Below, piece after piece: positions 37,356-46,072 of a stretch of DNA of 64,000 nucleotides. Position 1 is the stretch's first letter; every line of letters begins with the position of its first letter. A program made the position numbers and the translations under genes. The notes under the pieces were generated by a model that saw only the letters and a list, made by a program, of their open reading frames with translations, was not told the origin of the DNA and ran no database searches. Source of the DNA: Pseudoroseicyclus aestuarii (GTDB taxonomy: Bacteria; Pseudomonadota; Alphaproteobacteria; Rhodobacterales; Rhodobacteraceae); assembly GCF_003217255.1 (NCBI RefSeq), contig NZ_QJTE01000001.1, positions 434,001 to 498,000 of the forward strand. Direction: 5' to 3'.

Positions 37356-38300
37356 TCATTCCTGCGTCGGTCTTGTTCCGTCCGGCACCTCGGGCTTCTC
37401 CGCAGGGCCGGAGGGGGAGCCGCTTTCCGGCTCCGGGTCGTCCTTGGCCTGACCCTCGATCTCGGAATCCAGCGTCGCGCCGAGAAGCACGATATAGGCA
37501 GTCAGCCAGAGGAACATCAGCAGCACGATCATGCCGGCGAAGGTGCCGAAAGTCGCGCTGTAGGCCGATGTGGTGCGCACGTACCAGGCGAAGGCCAGCG
37601 TGCCCGCCAGCCAGACAAGGCAGGCCACGGTCGAGCCCGGCGTGATCCAGCGCCAGCGCCGCGGCGGATGCGCCGGTCCGAAGCGGTAGAGCAGGGCGAG
37701 CGCGATATCGACGAGCACGAGGATCAGCGGCCAGCGCAGCACCCGCGCGGCATCCTGCGCCCAGTGCCCCACGAGGAGGTGATCCGTCACCTCGGGCAGC
37801 AGCGCCACGGCGCTGACCCCGGCCAGCGCCCCCAGCATCGCCATGAGCGTCAGCAGAAAGGTATAGGGGATCAGCTTGAACAGGCTGCGCGTCTCGCGCT
37901 TGTGGAAGGCGACGTTCAGCCCCTCGATCAGGGAGGCCATTCCGCGCGAGGAGGAGTAGAAGGCCACCCCGAGGCCCAGCGCAGCCGTCAGCCCCAGCTG
38001 GCTTCCGGTGCTGCCGGCCACCTGCTGCGCCTGCTCGATCACGATCTCGGCGGCCTGCGCGGGCAGGATCTGCCCGATCTCGCGCAGCGGCACCACCAGC
38101 GCGGCGGGATCGATCAGCAGGCCTGCGACGGCCATCATCGCGAAGAGGCCGGGAAAGATCGCGAGCATGCCGAAGAAGGCGCAGCCGGCGGCGATCAGCC
38201 CGACGTGGTCACGCAGCTGCCGCAGCCAGACCCGCCCCAGCAGCGAGAGCCAGCCCTTCGGCGTTATGTCGAACGGGCTGGCGTGGCGTCTTTGCGTCAT
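37356..38300 (-). CDS. YihY/virulence-factor BrkB family membrane protein
   Basis: A 314-residue inner-membrane protein of the YihY family (once named RNase BN, a name now rejected). About six hydrophobic segments are visible, with family motifs AAGCAFFGMLAIFPGL near the first helix, YSSSRGMASLIEGLNVAF, and PGSTVACLVWLAGTLAFAWYV. The C-terminus (about 280-314) is a proline/glutamate-rich tail. The start is the ATG giving MTQRRHAS; a GTG two codons upstream is possible. The molecular role is unknown; some relatives have been suggested as transporters. Confidence 0.9.
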   Translation of the reverse strand: MTQRRHASPFDITPKGWLSLLGRVWLRQLRDHVGLIAAGCAFFGMLAIFPGLFAMMAVAGLLIDPAALVVPLREIGQILPAQAAEIVIEQAQQVAGSTGSQLGLTAALGLGVAFYSSSRGMASLIEGLNVAFHKRETRSLFKLIPYTFLLTLMAMLGALAGVSAVALLPEVTDHLLVGHWAQDAARVLRWPLILVLVDIALALLYRFGPAHPPRRWRWITPGSTVACLVWLAGTLAFAWYVRTTSAYSATFGTFAGMIVLLMFLWLTAYIVLLGATLDSEIEGQAKDDPEPESGSPSGPAEKPEVPDGTRPTQE

Positions 38301-38436
38301 GATCACTGATCTTTGAACGGTCGGAAAGGCAACGCCGCCCTGACGGAACCCGTTCCGTGGCGCGTCGGCCCGCTCTCGCCGCGCCGCGGCGCAGCGCTAT
38401 CTCGCGGCGGGCAGGAAACCCCGAAAGGCTCGGCCC

Positions 38437-40077
38437 ATGATGGATCTTTGGTACAAGAACGCGGTGATCTACTGCCTCGACGTGAAATCCTTCATGGATG
38501 CAAGCGGCGATGGCTGGGGCGATTTTCAGGGTCTGACGGACCGCCTCGACCATCTCGAGGCGCTGGGCGTGACCTGCGTCTGGCTCAATCCCTTCTATCC
38601 CAGCCCGAACCGCGACAACGGCTACGACATCTCGGATTTCTACGGCGTGATGGAGCGGCTCGGCAGCCCCGGCGACTTCGTCGCCTTCTCGCGCGAGGCG
38701 CGGGACCGCGGCCTCAAGGTGATCATCGACCTCGTGGTGAACCACACCTCGAGCGAGCATCCCTGGTTCAAGGCCAGCCGCGAGGACCCCGACGGCCCCT
38801 ACGGCGATTTCTACGTCTGGTCGAAGGAGAAGCCCAAGGACATCACCAAGGGCATCGTCTTCCCGGGCGTGCAGGACGCGGTCTGGACCCACGACGAGAC
38901 GCGCGATGCCTGGTACATGCACCGCTTCTACAAGTACCAGCCCGATCTCAACATCTCGAACCCGGCCGTCCGGGAGGAGATCATGAAGATCATGGGCTAC
39001 TGGCTGGAGCTGGGGGTCTGGGGCTTCCGCATCGACGCCGCCCCCTTCCTGATCGAATACGAGGGCCTCGACGAAGAGCCGGATCGCGATCCGCTGCTGC
39101 TTCTGACCGAGATGCGCGATTTCCTGTCCTGGCGCCGCGCCGGCGGCATCTTCATGGCCGAGGCGAACATCACCCGCGACAAGGCGCCGGGCTATTTCGG
39201 CGGCCACGAGAACGGCACCGAGGAGCGGCTGCACATGCTGCTGGACTTCCCGGCCAACCAGGCGATGTGGCTCGCCTTTGCGCGTGCCGATGCCCGCCCC
39301 ATCGCCGAGGCGCTGCGCAGCCGGCCGCAGAAGGTGCCGGGGCAGGCGCAATGGGCGAACTTCCTGCGCAACCACGACGAGCTGAGCCTCGACAAGCTGA
39401 GCGATGACGAGCGGCAGGAGGTCTTCGACGCCTTCGGCCCCGAGAAGGACATGCAGCTTTACGGGCGCGGCCTGCGCCGCAGGCTGGCGCCGATGCTGGG
39501 CGGGGATACCGAACGGCTGAAGATGGCGCATTCGCTGATGCTGGCGCTGCCGGGCACGCCGGTCATGTGGTACGGCGACGAGATCGGCATGGGCGAGGAT
39601 CTGTCGCTGGAAGAGCGCGAGGCGGTCCGCACGCCGATGCAATGGGCCGACGAGCGCCACGCGGGCTTTTCCTTCGACGGCACCGACCTCGTGCGTCCGG
39701 TGGTCGAGGATGGGCCGATGGGCTACCACGAAACCAACGTCGCCAGCCAGCGTGGCCGGGCCGGCAGCCTTCTGACGCAGGTGCAGCACCTGATCCGCAC
39801 CCGCCGCGCCTGTCCCGAGATCGGCTGGGGCGAGACCGAGATCATCGTGGGGCTGCCCGATTGCGTGCTGGGCCTCGTGTGCAGCTGGCGCGGCGGGCGC
39901 GTGCTGACGCTGCACAACCTGTCCGATCAGCCGCAGGAGGTGCAGGCGCCGCTCGATGGTGCCTCGCACCTCGTGCCGCTCATGGGCGATGCCGGAGAGG
40001 CGCTGGAGGCCGACAACCGCATCGCCATGACGCCCTACGGCTACTGCTGGTTCCGGGTGGACGGCGAGCGGCGCTAG
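38437..40077 (+). CDS. GH13 alpha-glucosidase/trehalose-synthase-like enzyme
   Basis: A 546-residue GH13 enzyme. It has VIYCLDVKSFMDASGDGWGDF at the start, region I VIIDLVVNHTSSEHPWF, nucleophile Asp in WGFRIDAAPF, acid/base Glu in IFMAEANIT and region [15 protein letters not shown]. It resembles the TreS half of the fusion at 19333 throughout, including GDEIGMGEDL and RTPMQW. No kinase domain is attached. It could be a trehalose synthase, oligo-glucosidase or maltose-forming hydrolase; sequence alone does not decide. It stands as a single gene between unrelated neighbours. Confidence 0.88.
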   Translation: MMDLWYKNAVIYCLDVKSFMDASGDGWGDFQGLTDRLDHLEALGVTCVWLNPFYPSPNRDNGYDISDFYGVMERLGSPGDFVAFSREARDRGLKVIIDLVVNHTSSEHPWFKASREDPDGPYGDFYVWSKEKPKDITKGIVFPGVQDAVWTHDETRDAWYMHRFYKYQPDLNISNPAVREEIMKIMGYWLELGVWGFRIDAAPFLIEYEGLDEEPDRDPLLLLTEMRDFLSWRRAGGIFMAEANITRDKAPGYFGGHENGTEERLHMLLDFPANQAMWLAFARADARPIAEALRSRPQKVPGQAQWANFLRNHDELSLDKLSDDERQEVFDAFGPEKDMQLYGRGLRRRLAPMLGGDTERLKMAHSLMLALPGTPVMWYGDEIGMGEDLSLEEREAVRTPMQWADERHAGFSFDGTDLVRPVVEDGPMGYHETNVASQRGRAGSLLTQVQHLIRTRRACPEIGWGETEIIVGLPDCVLGLVCSWRGGRVLTLHNLSDQPQEVQAPLDGASHLVPLMGDAGEALEADNRIAMTPYGYCWFRVDGERR

Positions 40078-40100
40078 GGCCGCTCGGCCCCGGCGCCGGG

Positions 40101-40661
40101 TTAGCCCGGGCGCCGGGCGATCCCGCGCAGCATCTCCTCGACCACAGGCAGCGCGGCCTGCGCGATGTCCGCCGTCACCCGCTCCAGCTGGGCCGGGTTG
40201 CGGATCGGGCCGCCCCAGAAGCCGCGCCGCCCGCCGGCGGGCGAGACCGCCTGCGCCGTCGCCATCACCCCGCCCGAGGCGGTGTGATAAAGGACGATAT
40301 CGGCCGATCCGGTCTCGGGCTGCATGCGGAGCAGGATCAGGTAGGCGTAGCGCTGCTGCCGCGCGGTCTCGATCAGGGCGGCGGTGCCTCCTCTGGCGGA
40401 GGGCATCCCGGAGGAGACGAGGGGCGTGAAGCTGCCGAGGCTCGACGCGCGCTCGGCAAGGTCCGTCCAGAGCGCCGCCTCATCGGCCCCCGCAGGGATC
40501 GCATGGCCATAGACGCTGCGCGCCAGCGCGAAGCGGGCGGGTAGTTCGAAGCGGTCCGGCGTCTCCTCGACTTGGGAAATCGGCGCGGCATCCCCGACGA
40601 AATTCGGGGCAGAACAGCCGCCGAGACAGGCGGCGAGGCAGGCGATCAGGAGGATTTTCAT
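40101..40661 (-). CDS. Predicted lipoprotein of unknown function
   Basis: A 186-residue protein with a lipoprotein signal (MKILLIACLAACLGGCSAP, lipobox LGGC). I do not recognise the mature part. It contains SARGGTAALIETARQQRYAYLILLR and DIVLYHTASGGVMATAQAVS, alternating beta/alpha in style, suggesting a small sensor or scaffold. CGGAG lies seven bases before the ATG; the longer open frame upstream lacks a better start. It diverges from the DUF6502 gene, and the palindrome at 40702 sits about 40 bases upstream of its start, so the two are likely co-regulated. Confidence 0.75.
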   Translation of the reverse strand: MKILLIACLAACLGGCSAPNFVGDAAPISQVEETPDRFELPARFALARSVYGHAIPAGADEAALWTDLAERASSLGSFTPLVSSGMPSARGGTAALIETARQQRYAYLILLRMQPETGSADIVLYHTASGGVMATAQAVSPAGGRRGFWGGPIRNPAQLERVTADIAQAALPVVEEMLRGIARRPG

Positions 40662-40701
40662 TTGGGAACTCCGGTGCGGGTCTGGGTGGCTGAGAGGTGC
40701 G

Positions 40702-40716
40702 TGTGCATAATGCACA
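40702..40716. promoter_or_regulatory. Palindromic operator 1 (TGTGCA-N3-TGCACA)
   Basis: TGTGCATAATGCACA is a perfect palindrome apart from the 3-base centre, in the divergent gap between the lipoprotein gene and the DUF6502 gene. It is identical in both arms to operator 2, centred 48 bases away. Confidence 0.7.
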
Positions 40717-40749
40717 TTCCAGCCTGCGCCTTGCCCTGTCAAGGGTGAG

Positions 40750-40764
40750 TGTGCAAGATGCACA
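40750..40764. promoter_or_regulatory. Palindromic operator 2 (TGTGCA-N3-TGCACA)
   Basis: TGTGCAAGATGCACA ends one base before the DUF6502 ATG and covers the position where a ribosome site would lie. A bound repressor here would block transcription of that gene; there is no clear Shine-Dalgarno sequence in this stretch. Confidence 0.7.
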
Positions 40765-40765
40765 T

Positions 40766-41512
40766 ATGCACTGGCTCGACCCGATCCTCTCCCCCTTGGC
40801 CCGCCTCGCCGTCCGCAAGGGATGGCTCTTCCCGGCGGTGGAGCGGCGGCTGCGGCAGGCCTATATCGCCGCCGCGACCTCAGGCGGGGAGGGGGCGATG
40901 ACCGACAGCCGGATCAGCGTGATGACCGGCTTGCAGCGGCGCGACATCGCACGGCTGCGCCGCGAGGAGGCGCCGGAGCAGCCGCCACGCCAGCCGCTGG
41001 CCGAGATCATCTCGCGTTGGTGGGACGACCCGGCCTACGACCCCGCTGGCCTGCCGATCCAAGGCGAGGCGGGCAGCTTCACCGCGCTCGCGCGCAGCGT
41101 GCGGCAGGACGTTCATCCAAGAACCTTCCTCGACCTGCTGATCGAGAGCGGCGCCGTCACCGAAGAGGCGGGGCGGGCCAGCTTGACCACGCGCAGCTAC
41201 CAGCCGCTTCCGGGATCGGAAGAGCAGCTGGGTTACCTTGCCGACAATGTCGGGGACCACCTCTCGGCGGCCGTCTCCAATGTCCTCGGCGAGGCCGGCA
41301 ACTACGACATGGCGGTGCATTACGACGGGCTCTCGCCCGAGGCGATCGCGACGCTCGAAGAGCGTTACCGCGCCGGCATGACCCGGCTGGTGGAAGAGCT
41401 GGACAGCATGGTGCGCGCCCTGCCGCAGAGCGCCGAGGGGCAGCAGCGCTTCCGCGCCGGCGGCTATTTCTTCAAGACCTCAGGACCCGGGACAGACCAA
41501 CATGATCCGTAA
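40766..41512 (+). CDS. DUF6502 family protein (putative DNA-binding)
   Basis: A 248-residue protein. Residues about 10-75 hold a helix-turn-helix-like region with TDSRISVMTGLQRRDIARLRR, as in other DUF6502 proteins. The middle (about 100-150) has RSVRQDVHPRTFLDLLIESGAV and later LADNVGDHLSAAVSNVL, both typical of the family. The family has no settled function. The start is the ATG giving MHWLDPIL, directly after operator 2, which makes autoregulation plausible. The stop overlaps a small lipoprotein gene by 11 bases. Confidence 0.82.
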   Translation: MHWLDPILSPLARLAVRKGWLFPAVERRLRQAYIAAATSGGEGAMTDSRISVMTGLQRRDIARLRREEAPEQPPRQPLAEIISRWWDDPAYDPAGLPIQGEAGSFTALARSVRQDVHPRTFLDLLIESGAVTEEAGRASLTTRSYQPLPGSEEQLGYLADNVGDHLSAAVSNVLGEAGNYDMAVHYDGLSPEAIATLEERYRAGMTRLVEELDSMVRALPQSAEGQQRFRAGGYFFKTSGPGTDQHDP

Positions 41513-41654
41513 AGCCCTTATCCTTGCCGCGCTCCTCGCACTCAGCGCCTGCTCGCCCCCGGCGCAGTTCAGGACCTGCCCGCCCGAGGGCGGCATCGGC
41601 GGCACCGGTGCCTGCGCGATCCAGCCGGAGGCCCTGCCTGCCGCGCGGGTCTGA
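41502..41654 (+). CDS. Small lipoprotein
   Basis: A 50-residue ORF beginning inside the end of the DUF6502 gene. It has a clear lipoprotein signal (MIRKALILAALLALSACSPP, lipobox LSAC) and a mature part of about 34 residues with two further cysteines (RTCPPEG, TGACAIQ) and glycine/proline-rich sequence. Translational overlap implies co-expression with DUF6502. The function is unknown; two cysteines might form a disulphide. A 10-base hairpin follows at 41680. Confidence 0.75.
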   Translation: MIRKALILAALLALSACSPPAQFRTCPPEGGIGGTGACAIQPEALPAARV

Positions 41655-41679
41655 CCGGCAGGCCTGACGCCGCAAGACA

Positions 41680-41709
41680 AAGGGCCGGGCGCTGTCGCAC
41701 CCGGCCCTT
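41680..41709. terminator. Bidirectional terminator hairpin
   Basis: AAGGGCCGGG / CCCGGCCCTT, a 10-base perfect stem with a 10-base loop between the convergent small lipoprotein gene and the M20 peptidase gene. On the minus strand it is followed by TTTGTCTT, so it best serves the peptidase transcript. Confidence 0.7.
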
Positions 41710-41750
41710 CGGTTATGCGTCCCGGGGCGCAGAGGCCTTGGGCTGCGCCC

Positions 41751-43154
41751 TCAGCTCTCGCGCGAGAGGGCGGCGAGGATGCGCGCCCAGCTGCGCACGC
41801 CGTGCTGGAAGCTGTCGAGGTCGTATTTCTCGTTCGGGCTGTGGATCAGGTTGTCCTCGCGGGCAAAGCCGATCAGCATCGCGTCCATCCCGAGGATCGT
41901 GTTGAAGTAGCCCGCGACGGGGATCGACCCGCCGGTGCCGGTGAAGGCGGCCTCCTTCGGCCATTCGTCCGAGAGCGCCTGACGCGCCAGCTCGAAGGCC
42001 GGGTTCTGCGTCGACATCACGCTCGCCTTTGAGGCGCCGTGCTCGGCGAAGCTGACCGAGCAATCGGCCGGCAGCACGGATTGCACGTAGGCGCGGAAGT
42101 TCTCGCGGATCGCGTGCGGGTCCTGATCGCCGACCAGCCGGAAGCTGATCTTGGCGCTGGCCTTGGAGGGCAGGACCGTCTTGAAGCCCGCGCCCTCGTA
42201 GCCGCCGGAGATGCCGTTGACCTCGCAGGTCGGGCGCGACCAGAGCATTTCCAGCGCGCTGCGATCCTGCTCGCCCGCCGGGACGCTGACGCCGACATCG
42301 CCGAGGAACTCCGCCTCCCGGAAGCCGAGCTCCGCCCATTGAGCGGCGATATGCTCGGGCACCTCGGGCACGCCGTCGTAGAAGCCGGGGACGGTGATCC
42401 GCCCCTCGTCATCATGCAGCCCGGCGATGACCTTTGACAGCACGCGGATCGGGTTGATGACGGCGCCGCCGAACATGCCCGAATGCAGGTCGCGGTTCGG
42501 GCCGGTGATCGTCACCTCCTCGCCCAGCAGGCCGCGCAGCATGGTGGTGATCGCCGGACGCTCGCCCTGAAAGAGGTCGGTGTCGCAGATCATCGCGACA
42601 TCGGCGGTCAGCGCCTCGCGGTTCTCCTCGAGGAAGGGAATCAGCGACGGGGAGCCCGATTCCTCCTCGCCCTCGAAGAACATCGTGACCTTGACCGGCA
42701 GGCTGCCATGCACCGCGACCCAGGCGCGGCAGGCCTCGACGAAGGTCATCAGCTGGCCCTTGTCGTCGGAGGAGCCGCGCCCGGTGATGATCTTGCCGCG
42801 CGGGCCGTCCTTGATCTCGGGCTCGAAGGGCGGGCGGTCCCAGAGATCCAGCGGATCGACCGGCTGCACGTCGTAATGGCCGTAGAACAGAAGGTGCCGC
42901 TCGCCGGTGCCGGCGGTGCCCATGACCATCGGATGGCCCGGCGTCGGGCGCGGGGCCGCATCCTCGAAGCCGATGCCGCGCAGTTCCTCGGCCAGCCATT
43001 CGGCGGCCTGCTGGCAATCGGCCTTGTGCGCCGGATCGGTCGAGATCGAGGGGATGCGGATCAGCGCCTGCAGCCGCTCGAGCGCCGCGTCCATCTGCTG
43101 ATCGATGCGGTCGAGGACCGGCTCGAGGCGCGGGTCGGTATCGGATGATGTCAT
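41751..43154 (-). CDS. M20 family metallopeptidase (dipeptidase-type)
   Basis: A 467-residue cytoplasmic di-zinc peptidase, of the group containing carnosinase and CPG-type dipeptidases. Metal ligands are visible in LLFYGHYDVQPVDP (His), GRGSSDDKGQ (bridging Asp), FFEGEEESGSPSL (catalytic and ligand Glu) and C-terminal IHSPNEKYDL (His). A dimerisation lid domain (DLHSGMFGGAVINP) occupies the middle. AGGAG lies before the ATG. It diverges from hemA over about 220 bases. Substrate (dipeptide or N-acyl amino acid) is not determined. Confidence 0.9.
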   Translation of the reverse strand: MTSSDTDPRLEPVLDRIDQQMDAALERLQALIRIPSISTDPAHKADCQQAAEWLAEELRGIGFEDAAPRPTPGHPMVMGTAGTGERHLLFYGHYDVQPVDPLDLWDRPPFEPEIKDGPRGKIITGRGSSDDKGQLMTFVEACRAWVAVHGSLPVKVTMFFEGEEESGSPSLIPFLEENREALTADVAMICDTDLFQGERPAITTMLRGLLGEEVTITGPNRDLHSGMFGGAVINPIRVLSKVIAGLHDDEGRITVPGFYDGVPEVPEHIAAQWAELGFREAEFLGDVGVSVPAGEQDRSALEMLWSRPTCEVNGISGGYEGAGFKTVLPSKASAKISFRLVGDQDPHAIRENFRAYVQSVLPADCSVSFAEHGASKASVMSTQNPAFELARQALSDEWPKEAAFTGTGGSIPVAGYFNTILGMDAMLIGFAREDNLIHSPNEKYDLDSFQHGVRSWARILAALSRES

Positions 43155-43378
43155 GGGCAGGCTCCTGGGTCTTGCTTCGCGCGCGAGGGTAGGGGGGCCA
43201 GCGGCGGTGTCCAGACGCCGCTTCGCAGGGGCGCCGCGGGGCGTTCCGGCGAATGCGACATTTTGTGGCGTGTTGCTCCGGCGGGCGGCTGTCTATAACA
43301 CCGGGACTGCAAGACCCGGCGGCGCGCCGGGACCGCCAGCTGCCCCCGAAGGGCACGCCAGAAGACAAGGACAGCGCC

Positions 43379-44602
43379 GTGGACTACAACGCCCAGCTAG
43401 ATGCCGCGCTCGAGCGGCTTCACGCCGAGGGCCGGTATCGGACCTTCATCGACATCGCGCGCAAGCAGGGACAGTTCCCGCACGCCACCTGGCACCGCTC
43501 TGACGGGACCCAGCGGCCGGTGACGGTCTGGTGCGGCAACGATTACCTCGGCATGGGCCAGCATCCGGCGGTCCTCGAGGCGATGCACGAGGCGGTCGAT
43601 GCCGTCGGCGCCGGATCGGGCGGGACGCGCAACATCTCGGGCACCACGGTCTATCACAACCGGCTCGAGGCCGAGCTTGCGGATCTGCACGGCAAGGAAG
43701 CGGCGCTGCTGTTCACCAGCGCTTACATCGCCAATGACGCCGCGCTCTCGACCCTGCCGAAGCTGTTTCCGGGGCTGATCATCTATTCGGACGCCCTCAA
43801 CCACGCCAGCATGATCGAGGGCATTCGCCGCAACGGCGGCGCCAAGCGCGTCTTCCGCCACAACGACGTGGAGCATCTGCGCGCCCTGCTCGAGGCGGAC
43901 GATCCCGCGGCGCCCAAGCTGATCGCCTTCGAGAGCGTCTATTCGATGGACGGCGATTTCGGCCCGATCGAGGCGCTGTGCGACCTGGCCGAGGAATTCG
44001 GCGCGATGACCTACCTCGACGAGGTGCACGCCGTGGGCATGTACGGCCCGCGCGGCGGCGGCGTGAGCGAGCGGGATCGCCTGGCGCACCGGATCGACAT
44101 GATCAACGGCACGCTCGGCAAGGCCTACGGCGTGCACGGCGGCTATGTCGCCGCCAGCGCACGCATGGTCGATGCAATCCGCTCCTATGCGCCCGGCTTC
44201 ATCTTCACCACTTCGCTGCCGCCCGCCGTTGCGGCGGGGGCCGCGGCCAGCGTCGCGCATCTGAAGACCGATTCTGCCCTGCGCGAGCGGCACCAGACGC
44301 AGGCGAGCATCCTCAAGACCCGGCTCAAGGGGCTGGGTCTGCCGATCATCGATCACGGCAGCCATATCGTGCCGCTGATCGTCGGGGATCCCAAGCATAC
44401 CAAGCTGATATCGGACATGCTGCTGGAAGATCACGGCATCTACGTGCAGCCGATCAATTATCCGACAGTGCCCCGCGGCACCGAGCGGCTGCGATTTACG
44501 CCCTCTCCCGTGCACGGTCCGCGTGAAATGGACGCACTGGTTCATGCCCTTGATGCGCTATGGTCGCATTGTGCGCTGAATCGCGCTGAACTGGCGGGGT
44601 GA
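43379..44602 (+). CDS. hemA: 5-aminolevulinate synthase
   Basis: A 407-residue PLP enzyme that condenses glycine and succinyl-CoA to 5-aminolevulinate, the first step of tetrapyrrole synthesis by the C4 route. [20 protein letters not shown] matches the start of Rhodobacter HemA and fixes the GTG start (AAGGA six bases upstream). The catalytic lysine is K248 in [28 protein letters not shown] and [12 protein letters not shown] hold other PLP contacts. In phototrophic relatives hemA responds to oxygen; a TATAAC-like -10 lies near 43294, but I see no clear FNR-type box. Neighbours do not include other haem genes. Confidence 0.96.
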   Translation: MDYNAQLDAALERLHAEGRYRTFIDIARKQGQFPHATWHRSDGTQRPVTVWCGNDYLGMGQHPAVLEAMHEAVDAVGAGSGGTRNISGTTVYHNRLEAELADLHGKEAALLFTSAYIANDAALSTLPKLFPGLIIYSDALNHASMIEGIRRNGGAKRVFRHNDVEHLRALLEADDPAAPKLIAFESVYSMDGDFGPIEALCDLAEEFGAMTYLDEVHAVGMYGPRGGGVSERDRLAHRIDMINGTLGKAYGVHGGYVAASARMVDAIRSYAPGFIFTTSLPPAVAAGAAASVAHLKTDSALRERHQTQASILKTRLKGLGLPIIDHGSHIVPLIVGDPKHTKLISDMLLEDHGIYVQPINYPTVPRGTERLRFTPSPVHGPREMDALVHALDALWSHCALNRAELAG

Positions 44603-44725
44603 CTCGCTTTCTGCGGTCGCAGGTCTCCTTCCGCTGTGTTAAATCGGGCCTAAGCGTGCTTCGGGATTCGTCCGGGACGGGACGGGCCGGCACGCTTCGG
44701 CACAGGGCAGCTACGGGACGTCGCG

Positions 44726-46027
44726 ATGATCGGGCGAGGCTTCAGGCACGGGAATGATGCCGAAGAGGTGAGCGCTGATGCCAGAGGGTTCGACGATTTC
44801 GAGCTGAAGCTCGGCGACATGATGCGCGGTGAGCGGGCGACCATGGGCAAGAGCCTGCTGGACGTCCAGCGCGAGCTGAAGATCAAGGCCGCCTATATCG
44901 CGGCCATCGAGAATTCCGATCCCACGGCTTTCGATACCCCCGGTTTCATCGCCGGCTACGTCCGCTCCTACGCCCGCTATCTCGACATGGACCCGGACGA
45001 GGCCTTTCGCGTCTTCTGCCGTGAAAGCGGTTTCGTCACGGCGCATGGCATGTCCGCCGCCGCCTCGGCCGTGCGGCCGTCGCGCGACGCGCAGGTCAGC
45101 TACAGCGCCATGGGGCGCGACATCTTCACCGACAGCGCGACCCCCTTCATCCCCGCCGGAGAGCGCCTGCTCTCGGGGATCGAGCCGCGGGCCGTCGGCT
45201 CCATCCTCGTGCTGGCGGCGCTGATCGGCGGGCTGGGCTACGGCGGCTGGACGCTGCTGCAGGAGGTGCAGAAGGTCACCCTCGCGCCGGTCGATCAGCC
45301 GCCCACCGTCGTGGCCGATGTCGATCCGCTCGCCGGCAATGCGCAGCGGGGCGAGGGCGCCCTTCAGATGGCCGAGGCGCAGCCCGCCTCGCCCGAGTTG
45401 CTGGACCGCCTCTACCGGCCCGAGGCGCTGGACGTGCCGGTCATGGTGGCCCGCGACGGCCCGATCTCGACGCTTAGCCCGCGTCTCGTGGCGCAGGCCC
45501 CGCAGGAGCCGGTGGTCGAGCCGCCGATGCCCGGCCCGATGGTCGCCGGCATGGACCAGCTGCCGCGCAATCCGCCGCTGCTGCCCGCGGTCGCGCAGGG
45601 GCAGGAGGGGGTCGACGCCGTCCTCGCCGGCGTGATCGGCAATCCGGCCCTGACGCCGCAGGCCGGCAGCGTGCAGGTCACCGCCGATGGGCGGCCCGGC
45701 CTGTCCCTCGTCGCGGTGCGGGACGCTTGGGTGCGTGTGCGCAGCTCGGACGGGACGACGCTTTACGAGGCGACGATGCACAAGGGCGATACCTGGCAGG
45801 TGCCGGCGCTGGAGCAGGCGCCGACGATCCGCGTCGGCGACAGCGGCGCGCTCTACTTCCAGGTCGCCGGAACGCATTACGGCCCGATCGGTGATCGCGG
45901 TGCGGTGACTTCGGATCTGGCACTGTCGGTGGACAATCTGACCGCAAGCTACCAAGTAGCGGACATGAGCCAAGACAGCGACCTGCAGCAGATCGTCAAC
46001 ATCGCGCAGGCCGACCTGACAGAATAG
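44726..46027 (+). CDS. RodZ-like cell-shape protein (HTH_25/DUF4115)
   Basis: A 433-residue bitopic protein. Residues about 28-100 form the cytoplasmic HTH_25 domain (LGDMMRGERATMGKSLLDVQ, IAGYVRSYARYLDMD), which in RodZ binds MreB. A single membrane helix lies at about 157-180 (SILVLAALIGGLGYGGW). A long proline-rich periplasmic linker leads to a C-terminal DUF4115-like beta domain (about 305-400: AVRDAWVRVRSSDGTTLYEA). No convincing ribosome site precedes the ATG. Followed by ispG, the same order as rodZ-ispG in E. coli. I call it RodZ-like because the linker is long. Confidence 0.85.
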   Translation: MIGRGFRHGNDAEEVSADARGFDDFELKLGDMMRGERATMGKSLLDVQRELKIKAAYIAAIENSDPTAFDTPGFIAGYVRSYARYLDMDPDEAFRVFCRESGFVTAHGMSAAASAVRPSRDAQVSYSAMGRDIFTDSATPFIPAGERLLSGIEPRAVGSILVLAALIGGLGYGGWTLLQEVQKVTLAPVDQPPTVVADVDPLAGNAQRGEGALQMAEAQPASPELLDRLYRPEALDVPVMVARDGPISTLSPRLVAQAPQEPVVEPPMPGPMVAGMDQLPRNPPLLPAVAQGQEGVDAVLAGVIGNPALTPQAGSVQVTADGRPGLSLVAVRDAWVRVRSSDGTTLYEATMHKGDTWQVPALEQAPTIRVGDSGALYFQVAGTHYGPIGDRGAVTSDLALSVDNLTASYQVADMSQDSDLQQIVNIAQADLTE

Positions 46028-46072
46028 GGCGCCCGCTCTCCGCGCGCGTCCCCGCGATACCGGAGCAATACC

